Shown here: one piece after another, positions 15,701 through 21,725 of the stretch
Layout of the letters: each line of letters opens with the position of its first letter
Numbering within the stretch: the stretch's first letter is position 1
Source of the DNA: an uncultured Megamonas sp.
Lineage (GTDB): Bacteria; Bacillota; Negativicutes; Selenomonadales; Selenomonadaceae
Assembly (NCBI GenBank): GCA_900554895.1
Contig: USIX01000012.1
Location: 1 to 25,261 of the forward strand
Length of the DNA: 25,261 nt
Reading direction: 5' to 3'
Made by a program: the position numbers and the translations under genes
The notes under the pieces: generated by a model
Seen by the model: the letters and a program-made list of their open reading frames with translations, nothing else
Told to the model about the DNA's origin: nothing
The model's database searches: none

Positions 15701-17018
15701 TGAAATCACCTCGCATCACAGCACTGCCCGTTACATCCGGTAAATATTCATGAAGCATTGCTAAATCTATATTACTGGTACGAAATGACCCTTTATAAAT
15801 AAAATCGTTCAAATCACACTGTCCGGAAGCCCAAAGCCAGCCGCCCAGCACATCAGCTCTCAAATCATCGATAAAAATCTGATTTTGCGCATAACGTGCA
15901 CTGACATCAAGATTTTTAACCTCCATACCGTATACTGTCGCCGTATCGGCTTTAAGCGCTGCACCGACTTTCAGTTCGTTCATCTTGCCATAAGCTGCTG
16001 CAATTAATGATACACTTCCGTCAAACGGAGAGTTTTCTATAAACAGTGCCGGATTGAAAGCCTTGCTTTCTGCAATTAAACGAAGCTCCGGTTCTGTCAT
16101 ATAGTCAAGCACTTTACCGTGTACGGATACTACCTGCTGTTTAGATTCTCCTCTGACAAAAAGCTGTAAATCCTCTCTGTCAAGCAGAATAAGACCCATA
16201 ATATTTTCAATATCCTGGTCTAAAATCTCACAGGCACCGTCTTTAAAATTAACAGAGCCGTTTAAAGCATAACCGCCTTTCAAATCCGATATGACATGAA
16301 TATCAGCCTTTGGTATAAAACCACTCTTAATATTGACATTACTGAGCTGCTCTTCCGGTATGAACGGCAGATAATTCATGATATCCAGATTTTCTGCAAC
16401 TATTTCCAAATCAGTATTTTCATTACTGCCAATCGTTCCGCTGATTTTAATATCTGCCTCATTATGTTTCAGCGAACCCTCTATTTCTATTGCTGTCAAA
16501 TCATGACAGTCCGCCGTCAGATTTATATTTTCTGCACTAAGTTGTTTCCCTGCCAAACGGACGGTAGCCTTTCCATCTGAAACAGCGACATTTCCTTGAA
16601 AATCCACAGGTTCAGTCGATTCGGTATCAATCAAATCCTCTATATTCCATCTGCCGTCGCTGTCCTGCTCTAAAAACAGCTGCGGTCTTGTTACATCAAC
16701 ATCACTTATTCCTGCCAGCGGCGACTGCGTTACAATATCCCAAAAATCAATCGTAACCGTCACTTTATCCGCTTTTGCTATAAGTTCATCTTTTTTATCG
16801 TAAATTTCAATATTATTTACTGCAGCTGAATTTACCGATACTACTTCGACAGCATCCATATTCACTTTATTTTTCAAAACAGACTGTATCTGCTGAGATA
16901 CAATCTGCGCCGTACGCTGTTTGAACTGAGGAGAATTTATGATAAAAAGCACGGCTGCCGCCAAACAGATTATAACTGCTATACTAATGCCAAAAATTAT
17001 TATGGGTTTTCGTTTCAT
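12702..17018 (-). CDS. tamB: TamB-like inter-membrane translocation/lipid transport protein
   Basis: A 1438-residue AsmA-like giant of the TamB family. One N-terminal membrane segment (about 7-27) anchors it in the inner membrane. The rest is a long run of beta-strand repeats (patterns such as LNGTISRDQEL, GKVAAIGSVDLTGGSLDGRIS) that in this family form a hydrophobic groove across the periplasm. The C-terminal 400 residues fit the TamB/DUF490 domain and end in MQWKF. TamB family proteins bridge the membranes and move phospholipids to the OM; TamB was first described as a partner of the BamA relative TamA, and no separate TamA is seen here. The start is ATG with AGGAG about 11 nt upstream. It stands between the mla-tolC operon and bamA with its own likely promoter and terminator. 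Confidence 0.88.
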   Translation of the reverse strand: MKRKPIIIFGISIAVIICLAAAVLFIINSPQFKQRTAQIVSQQIQSVLKNKVNMDAVEVVSVNSAAVNNIEIYDKKDELIAKADKVTVTIDFWDIVTQSPLAGISDVDVTRPQLFLEQDSDGRWNIEDLIDTESTEPVDFQGNVAVSDGKATVRLAGKQLSAENINLTADCHDLTAIEIEGSLKHNEADIKISGTIGSNENTDLEIVAENLDIMNYLPFIPEEQLSNVNIKSGFIPKADIHVISDLKGGYALNGSVNFKDGACEILDQDIENIMGLILLDREDLQLFVRGESKQQVVSVHGKVLDYMTEPELRLIAESKAFNPALFIENSPFDGSVSLIAAAYGKMNELKVGAALKADTATVYGMEVKNLDVSARYAQNQIFIDDLRADVLGGWLWASGQCDLNDFIYKGSFRTSNIDLAMLHEYLPDVTGSAVMRGDFRGQGLDFAGLNLSGRLEVNNGSYQIIPIQQIQASFYKEGDNLQVDALTASFANGGRLAAKGGMVKDEITADFYASGIDLALVQNFAGQLDLSGTANFNGRLHGNIDNPVLKIDLMAQDGAVYKQPFDSLLVSAIGNLDGMRVDTCQFINKGEVTHEATGLLGFKGKKFIDMTVTTNKARMENLIAAVMPDLKLTGNVDNKLHLTGSLEDIKAEGSLHFYDGSINGILLTEVDGAYEYVNGDTHLKNFIIASPFLKANLNGTISRDQELDFKFKADEILIDKLQVDLPYPAQGMASFDGTLSGKVGALNFDGILTADDIILNGEQIDDIYGRLKLTNRILSLEKFAFKQNGGEYDFDGQVNLNTKQVQGRADIIQADINAAMAMANLKNNLLNGKFNGRADLSGTYENPHVDLKGNMPEGKLKDYPLNNMEIDAQLENSIVKINRFYGEQGAGKVAAIGSVDLTGGSLDGRISASNMDINLLTHLCDLNVTVNGVMNTDIQLAGTLSSPTADVAISVQGDGSQFDTAYLMANLRDDIIYINQATAKKGECALKAEGSIPLAALDTTKRDEDSMYDSMDLRVYLENTDLNILPSLTPYVEWSMGNVQGNLSIRGTVANPDFQGNISMQDSAIKFSFIDSPLQNMNMDIDFNRNLMTVKQFDGVMGNGSYTLTGMANISGNGITNYNFNLDLNHLDVVSDFYTGPLNGNVQLNETTLFGGRRTVPKLTANLDFNNITLSTPPLPETSDSPLPLMALDINVNVGDNVHAYDPLLYDLYIEGAFSIKGTTHRPDSSGSLHARNGTINVLKTIFKINEGNVVFNQVGSFFPSVEFLATTRLDRTVVFVTVSGAVDKNLTTRLRSDPQMSEAEILKLLAFRTDYSNNSGEITEDDLVSFATVGLQMSFLNELEGTLRNVLNLDEFRISRDTLSDSQKRRFDTDDGEVYNIEIGKYLSDDIMLKYTKGINYDLDRIGLQYYINSNLGVVTEWEDGGYNVKVEMQWKF

Positions 17019-17059
17019 AAATTCTCACGCTCCTAAGCTAATTTAATTTCAGCCGATAT

Positions 17060-17089
17060 ATCATACGGTTTATTTTTCCGCTATAACAA
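17060..17089 (-). promoter_or_regulatory. Candidate promoter of tamB
   Basis: TTGTTA (17084-17089) and TATGAT (17060-17065) on the minus strand with an 18-nt spacer, just downstream of the tolC terminator and about 40 nt before the tamB start. The -10 matches consensus at 5 of 6 bases and the -35 at 4 of 6. Confidence 0.4.
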
Positions 17090-17090
17090 T

Positions 17091-17119
17091 AAACGGGAAC
17101 GATTTGTCTGTTCCCGTTT
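17091..17119 (-). terminator. Terminator after tolC
   Basis: A perfect 10-bp inverted repeat, AAACGGGAAC / GTTCCCGTTT, with a 9-nt loop, 50 nt beyond the end of tolC. On the minus strand the T tract is short (GTTTATTGTT), so termination may be incomplete; on the plus strand it is followed by GTTTTTAATTT. Confidence 0.6.
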
Positions 17120-17169
17120 TTAATTTATTCTATTGTTTAGTATACCATGAATTTCCTACTTAGAAAATA

Positions 17170-18501
17170 TTAATATGTTTTTGCTGCTACAGCCTGAACA
17201 TCCAAATCAACCGGTATACCCATTGCTTTATCGAGCTGAGCCTTGCTTACATTGTAATCGTAAAGTGCCTGCACGTAATTTGTTCTGGCTGTCGTAAGTG
17301 CTACACTTGCATCCATTACATCAATATTCGTACCGACACCTGCACTGTAGCGAACCTGCGCAATCTGATAATCTTCCGTTGCCTGATTTACAGCTACACT
17401 TGTAGTTTGAATATTCTTTTCGGCTGCAACTAAGCTAAGATATGCCTGATGAACTTCAAGCTGAATAGTTTCTTTTGTATATTCCGCCTGTTCCTGTGCT
17501 TTGGCAAGAGCTGCTTCCGCCTGTCTTACCTGCGCTTTCGTTACATTATTATCAAAAATATTCCAGCTAGCATTTACGCCGACCTGAGCCTGTTCCGCAC
17601 CGTCATCTGTAAAAGCATCATTACCATCTATTGTATAGCTTGTATACGCCGACACGGTCGGATAATATCCCGCTCTTGCCGTATTCACCTGCGCCTGTGC
17701 CTGTTCTACCGCTTTAATTGCAGCCACTCCGTCCGGACGGTTGAGCAACGCTTCCGCTACACATTCGTCAAAATTCAAATCGTATTTTGTATATCTGAGT
17801 TCATCCTGAATATTCAACCGTGTCTGAGTCGGCAGTCCGATAATATTATTTAATGACGACATGGATAAATCGTAATTATTCTCTGCCGTAACTAAACTCT
17901 GCTGCGCATTGGCAAGCTCCGTCTGCGAACGCAGAACATCCGATTTTGCTACCGTACCGGCTGCGTATCTGGCATTAACCACATTTAAATGTTCTTGCAG
18001 CTGGTCTACAGTTTCCTTATTTACGCCGACCAGATTGCGGTTCTGCAAAATACTGTAATAGCCCTGCGTCGTATTAAGTTTAATCGTCTGCTTTGTATTT
18101 TCCAAATTCAAATCGCTGATATCTACGCCGATTTCATTGGCTTTAATATTATTTTCCAATCGTCCGCCGCTGTACAGTGGAATAGATGCCTGCAACGTAT
18201 TGCCATACGACTGATCTCTGTTTAAATTATTATAATATGCACCGTTTACGGCAGCGGCACTGCCCTGCCAGCTGATAGTAAGACCTTTCTGCCCTCTAGC
18301 TTCTTTCAAAGCCCAACGTGCCGAATCCGTATCATAATAAGACTGCTTGATTGTACGGTTGTTTTCCATAGCCATCTGTATGCTGTTGTTCAAGGTCAAA
18401 TCCACAACTTCTTCGGCATTTGCCAGTCCCGCATTCGCTAAAAATAAAGAACCGCTTAAAAGTACGGCTGTTATAGTTTTATTCAAAGATTTTCTAGTCA
18501 T
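17170..18501 (-). CDS. tolC: TolC-family outer membrane channel protein
   Basis: A 443-residue TolC/OEP family protein, a trimeric OM channel with a long periplasmic helical tunnel used by efflux pumps and type I secretion. The N-terminus is a signal peptide (hydrophobic core, cleavage near ANA-EE at residue 29). The two-fold internal repeat of the family shows as ENNRTIKQSYYDTDSA near the start and AARYAAGTVAKSDVLRSQ-type (about 180) and VRYSAGVGTNIDVMDA (about 390) segments, each with the GT/GV-N/K-D turn. It starts at ATG with GGGAG upstream, 20 nt after mlaD. No inner-membrane pump is encoded beside it, so it may serve pumps elsewhere. The symbol stands for the family; the true partner is unknown. 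Confidence 0.85.
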   Translation of the reverse strand: MTRKSLNKTITAVLLSGSLFLANAGLANAEEVVDLTLNNSIQMAMENNRTIKQSYYDTDSARWALKEARGQKGLTISWQGSAAAVNGAYYNNLNRDQSYGNTLQASIPLYSGGRLENNIKANEIGVDISDLNLENTKQTIKLNTTQGYYSILQNRNLVGVNKETVDQLQEHLNVVNARYAAGTVAKSDVLRSQTELANAQQSLVTAENNYDLSMSSLNNIIGLPTQTRLNIQDELRYTKYDLNFDECVAEALLNRPDGVAAIKAVEQAQAQVNTARAGYYPTVSAYTSYTIDGNDAFTDDGAEQAQVGVNASWNIFDNNVTKAQVRQAEAALAKAQEQAEYTKETIQLEVHQAYLSLVAAEKNIQTTSVAVNQATEDYQIAQVRYSAGVGTNIDVMDASVALTTARTNYVQALYDYNVSKAQLDKAMGIPVDLDVQAVAAKTY

Positions 18502-18521
18502 TTAAAATATCACTCCCAAAA

Positions 18522-19802
18522 TTAAAATTCTTGTCTTAAGCCAAGATAAGCGGCTCTTTCATCTGAATCATTTATATCTTTTACCTGTCCTATTAAATAG
18601 GTCCCGTCAGTAAGTTCATACTGACCACGCAATTTTACTCTTATATCATCCGGGTCATAGGCATCCAAAGAAATCTGACTTTTTTCACTCGTCTTAAAGT
18701 CAACTCCCAGACCCACTTTATCATCAATCAGACCTCCTCTACCTGTAAAAGTACCGTTGCCGGTACCTACCTGCAAATTCGTTCCGCTGTCATCGCCGCC
18801 GATATCATCAGCACCGATGAGCAAAAAAGAATTCGGGTCGCTGTAGATTTTCACATCGGCATTTACCGCCCAATCGGACTCACCACCGCTGTAAAGCGCA
18901 TCCACACCCGTTTTTATCTTTATATCAGAAACTTTATTCATCATCGAATCAGCCCGTGTGGATATATCATTAGCATTATCAATTATATTTCTTAATTTTT
19001 CCGCCGTAGCCGGGTCGGCAATTACTGGTTCCATGTTGGCAGCCATCTTTTGAATACTCTGGCTTGTAGCCGCTAAATTAGCTATAGCCGTCTTCATTTT
19101 CTCCGCCGTCTGTCCGTCACCAGAAAAATCATTCAGCATACGGTCGATTTCATCGGCAGCACTTGCCATGCTGGTCGTCATCGCCGACAGATTTTTTATC
19201 ATTTTATCTATATCTTGCTGATTATTAACAGCAAGCTCAGACATAATACGCATCAATTCATTCATATTGCCGGTAAGTTCGTTTAAATTAACCGCCGTCT
19301 GTATCAAAGAATTCTGCACATTCTTATTGCCCAATATCGTATTCATTGATTTTATGAGCTCCTGAACATCTACAAGCGTAGTTCCAGCCTGCGCTAACAG
19401 ATAGTCAAGGCCCTTTTCATCTACACCCTGTACAGATTCACCACCTGCCAGATAAACACCGGACGGATGTTGCGGTGGCATTATACTGATAAATTTTTCC
19501 CCCATCAGCCCGTCGCTGTTTATAGTAAACAATGAATCCTTCGCTATCTGTGTACCGCCTCTTATTTCTACAGTGACTTTCGCTTTATCTTTATAAGCTT
19601 CAATTGATTTAACTCTGCCCACAGCAATTCCGGCGTAGCTTACTCCGGCTCCCGGTTTTAGTCCTGTTACCTGATTAAAAGTAATATCAAAACTGTAATC
19701 ATCTTCCTTAGCCGGATTGAAACCACTTAAATAAAGTACGATAGCTGTTAATAAAACCAAGCCGATAACAGTAAAAATACCTACTTTTGCCTCATTTGAC
19801 AT
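18522..19802 (-). CDS. mlaD: MCE-domain lipid transport protein MlaD with long helical region and C-terminal barrel-like domain
   Basis: MlaD binds phospholipid between the membranes. From the ATG at 19802 (AGAGGTGAGG directly upstream) it has 426 residues, more than twice the length of E. coli MlaD. Parts in order: membrane helix (about 7-27), MCE domain (about 36-115, with VTGLKPGAGVSYAGIAVGRV), a long helical region (about 130-295), and about 130 C-terminal residues of alternating strands ending in RQEF, like a small OM barrel. A trans-envelope MlaD of this build has been described in Veillonella parvula, so one protein may span from inner to outer membrane. An upstream ATG at 19832 would overlap mlaF by 26 nt; the chosen start leaves a 4-nt gap. 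Confidence 0.88.
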   Translation of the reverse strand: MSNEAKVGIFTVIGLVLLTAIVLYLSGFNPAKEDDYSFDITFNQVTGLKPGAGVSYAGIAVGRVKSIEAYKDKAKVTVEIRGGTQIAKDSLFTINSDGLMGEKFISIMPPQHPSGVYLAGGESVQGVDEKGLDYLLAQAGTTLVDVQELIKSMNTILGNKNVQNSLIQTAVNLNELTGNMNELMRIMSELAVNNQQDIDKMIKNLSAMTTSMASAADEIDRMLNDFSGDGQTAEKMKTAIANLAATSQSIQKMAANMEPVIADPATAEKLRNIIDNANDISTRADSMMNKVSDIKIKTGVDALYSGGESDWAVNADVKIYSDPNSFLLIGADDIGGDDSGTNLQVGTGNGTFTGRGGLIDDKVGLGVDFKTSEKSQISLDAYDPDDIRVKLRGQYELTDGTYLIGQVKDINDSDERAAYLGLRQEF

Positions 19803-19806
19803 TTCC

Positions 19807-20544
19807 TCACCTCTTCCTTTCTTTGCTGACATTTATAAATTCCATAACTCTGCTGTCCGTAGATTTTTTAATTTCATCCGGTGTACCGATGGCAATCATC
19901 TCACCGTTATACAGCATAGCTATTCTATCTGCTATATAAAAAGCACTCTTCATATCATGCGTTACCACAATCGAAGTAACACCCAGAAGTTTTTGCATCT
20001 GTACTATCAAATCATCTATCTTTGCCGAAGTTACCGGGTCAAGTCCGGAACTAGGTTCATCATAAAGCAGAATTTCCGGTTCAAAAGCAATTGCCCTGGC
20101 AAGACTTACTCTTTTTTTCATACCGCCGGAAAGTTCATTCGGCATGAAGTCGGAAAATCCTTCTAGACCAACCAGCTTTAATTTTTCCTCCACAATCTGC
20201 TTAATCTGTTCCTTGCGCATTTTACTGTGCTCCCTAAGACCGAAGCCGACATTGTCGCCGACGCTCATGGAGTCGAACAGCGCCGAATACTGGAAAACCA
20301 TGCCCATTTTCAGACGCACTTTATCGAGCTGCATTTCATTCATAGCGGAAATTTCCTGGTCTTTGATAAAAATACTGCCTTTCTCCGGCCGCAAAAGCCC
20401 GATTAAAAGTTTCAGCAGTGTCGATTTGCCCGAACCGCTGCCGCCGATAATGACGAGCGTTTCTCCTTTATGCACCGTGAAATTGATATCTTTCAGCACA
20501 TGCCTGCCCTTAAAATATTTATGTAGATTAACTACTTTTATCAT
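19807..20544 (-). CDS. mlaF: Phospholipid transport ABC ATPase MlaF
   Basis: A 245-residue ABC ATPase that drives the MlaE permease in phospholipid movement between inner and outer membrane. It shows Walker A GGSGSGKST (34-42), Q-loop Gln85, signature LSGGM (138-142), Walker B ILLYDEP with Asp162, and His196. The stretch LLRPEKGSI and the LSGGMKKRVSLARAIA signature are typical of the Mla/Mkl group. The start ATG lies 9 nt after the mlaE stop, with GAGGTGG inside the end of mlaE. No gene for the STAS protein MlaB follows, which fits the reduced Mla system of diderm Firmicutes. Confidence 0.92.
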   Translation of the reverse strand: MIKVVNLHKYFKGRHVLKDINFTVHKGETLVIIGGSGSGKSTLLKLLIGLLRPEKGSIFIKDQEISAMNEMQLDKVRLKMGMVFQYSALFDSMSVGDNVGFGLREHSKMRKEQIKQIVEEKLKLVGLEGFSDFMPNELSGGMKKRVSLARAIAFEPEILLYDEPSSGLDPVTSAKIDDLIVQMQKLLGVTSIVVTHDMKSAFYIADRIAMLYNGEMIAIGTPDEIKKSTDSRVMEFINVSKERKR

Positions 20545-20553
20545 TATACCACC

Positions 20554-21324
20554 TCACCGATAAAGCACCATGGACAATAAGCAGTTGCTGAAAAATATCA
20601 CAATAATGGATACAACCACCGAACGGGTCGTCGCCTTGCCCACGCCTTCAGCTCCGTTTTGCGCATTCAAACCGTAATAACAGCCGACAATGGCGATAAT
20701 TGCGCCGAACACAACGGCTTTTATAAGACCGCCCACGACATCATGCGGTTCTACGAAAGTATTAATAGAATTGATATACATGTAGATGTCTATATCGTAA
20801 TAATTCGCCACCATCCAGCCGCCTATCGAGCCGATTACATCACCGAACACGACGAGCAGCGGCAGCATCAGCATACAAGCAATAAGACGCGGCACAACCA
20901 AATACCCCACCGGATTTGTCGCCATCACCTTTAAAGCATCAATCTGCTCCGTTACTTTCATGGTACTTATTTCCGCCGTGATAGCCGCGCCCACGCGCCC
21001 TGCCGTAACGACACCGGCCAGCACCGGACCGAGCTCGCGCCCCACGGCAATCGTGACGATACCGCCGACCGTCGACTGCGCGCCGAGACGGATAAATTCC
21101 GTCGCCGTCTGCAGCGTCAGTACCATTCCCGTAAACAGCATGGTAAGCGCAATTATCGGCAATGTATCCACGCCCAAATGCGACATCTGCTGAAAAACAT
21201 GGCGTATGCGCGGCATGTACCGAAGCTGCATTACCGTATTGCCTACGAGAATAGTAAACTGCCCCAATGTTTCCATGCAGTTTATGACGTAACTGCCTAT
21301 CCGTTCAAAAAATCTGATTATCAT
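20554..21324 (-). CDS. mlaE: Phospholipid transport ABC permease MlaE
   Basis: The 256-residue inner-membrane permease of the Mla transporter. The family signature RELGPVLAGVVTAGRVGAAI with EISTMKVTEQIDALKVM follows at about 96-134. Five or so hydrophobic segments follow the MlaE plan, with an N-terminal amphipathic region and the last helix at the C-terminus (VSIIVIFFSNCLLSMVLYR). The start is ATG preceded by AGAGGAA. The gene is noticeably richer in G+C than the lpx and bam genes. It opens a tight run mlaE-mlaF-mlaD-tolC, with about 400 bp of non-coding DNA in front that must carry the promoter. Confidence 0.93.
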   Translation of the reverse strand: MIIRFFERIGSYVINCMETLGQFTILVGNTVMQLRYMPRIRHVFQQMSHLGVDTLPIIALTMLFTGMVLTLQTATEFIRLGAQSTVGGIVTIAVGRELGPVLAGVVTAGRVGAAITAEISTMKVTEQIDALKVMATNPVGYLVVPRLIACMLMLPLLVVFGDVIGSIGGWMVANYYDIDIYMYINSINTFVEPHDVVGGLIKAVVFGAIIAIVGCYYGLNAQNGAEGVGKATTRSVVVSIIVIFFSNCLLSMVLYR

Positions 21325-21408
21325 ACAAAACGTTCCTCTTTATACTTTTTATAGATATTACTGCAAAACTAAATAACACTTAACTTATTATGCTAATTAA
21401 TTTTTTTA

Positions 21409-21478
21409 AGCAGTATAATACTTTATATTTAGTGAGGTTAAGTGACAACATCGAACGAATATAAAGTATTATACTGCT
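21409..21478. repeat. Perfect 21-bp inverted repeat with 28-nt loop
   Basis: Arms at 21409-21429 and 21458-21478 are exact reverse complements. Each arm contains AGTATAATACTTTATA. No T tract follows on the minus strand (TTAAAAAAATT follows instead), and none follows on the plus strand, so it does not look like a terminator. It could be a regulator binding region, an RNA structure in the mlaE leader, or a relic of a small mobile element. Confidence 0.75.
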
Positions 21479-21521
21479 GTCTGCAGGCGCAATGTTTTAC
21501 CAGCACAACAAGTAACACTTA

Positions 21522-21570
21522 CGATTTTAGCAACGATTTTTAAATTAGTAAATACTTATTTACTAATTTT
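21522..21570. repeat. Palindromic repeat, copy A
   Basis: A 49-nt unit that matches copy B at 46 of 49 positions. Its last 30 bases (21541-21570) are identical in both copies. They contain a 13-bp perfect inverted repeat, AAATTAGTAAATA / TATTTACTAATTT, around a two-base centre. Confidence 0.8.
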
Positions 21571-21615
21571 AGATAAAAATTCAGCAAAAGTCTTTACGTA
21601 TTCCGACTTAAAATG

Positions 21616-21657
21616 AAAAACATCCATAAGAAAAGTCTCAATTCTCATGGATGTTTT
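21616..21657 (-). terminator. Likely terminator after the S55 peptidase gene
   Basis: Arms AAAACATCCAT (21617-21627 on the plus strand) and ATGGATGTTTT (21647-21657) form an 11-bp stem with a 19-nt loop. On the minus strand the stem runs into TTTTTCATTTT. It lies about 70 nt beyond the peptidase stop, between the two palindromic repeat copies. Confidence 0.6.
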
Positions 21658-21666
21658 CTCACTATT

Positions 21667-21715
21667 CGATTTTAACAACGATTAGTAAATTAGTAAATAC
21701 TTATTTACTAATTTT
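21667..21715. repeat. Palindromic repeat, copy B
   Basis: Second copy of the 49-nt unit, starting 145 nt after copy A and ending 10 nt before the S55 peptidase stop codon. The same 13-bp inverted repeat lies in its last 30 bases (21686-21715). Just before it the octamer ATTAGTAA occurs twice in tandem. Confidence 0.8.
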
Positions 21716-21725
21716 TAATGATATT

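Larger units (their letters stand above)
21325..21725. other. Long intergenic region upstream of mlaE
   Basis: About 400 bp without a credible gene, much more AT-rich than the flanking genes. From the S55 peptidase side it holds a palindromic repeat copy, a terminator hairpin, a second palindromic repeat copy, a perfect 21-bp inverted repeat, and then about 84 bp before mlaE. No strong promoter was found for mlaE; the best match on the minus strand (TTAAGT, 17 nt, TAATAT) is poor. The short motif TAACACTTA occurs at 21374-21382 and 21513-21521, and a related inverted motif, GTTAAGTG, sits inside the 21-bp repeat loop. Confidence 0.7.

Noticed and set aside
17170..18501. Calling the operon a drug efflux system because of tolC
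   Set aside because: No RND, MFS or ABC exporter with an adaptor protein is encoded nearby; the ABC genes present are of the Mla lipid transport type.
21414..21419. TATAAT inside the 21-bp inverted repeat as a promoter
   Set aside because: No acceptable -35 lies 16-18 bases upstream on either strand; the box is simply part of the AT-rich arm.
21541..21715. CRISPR array or integrase attachment sites
   Set aside because: There are only two repeat copies, the 145-nt spacing is wrong for CRISPR, and there is no cas gene, integrase or tRNA gene nearby.
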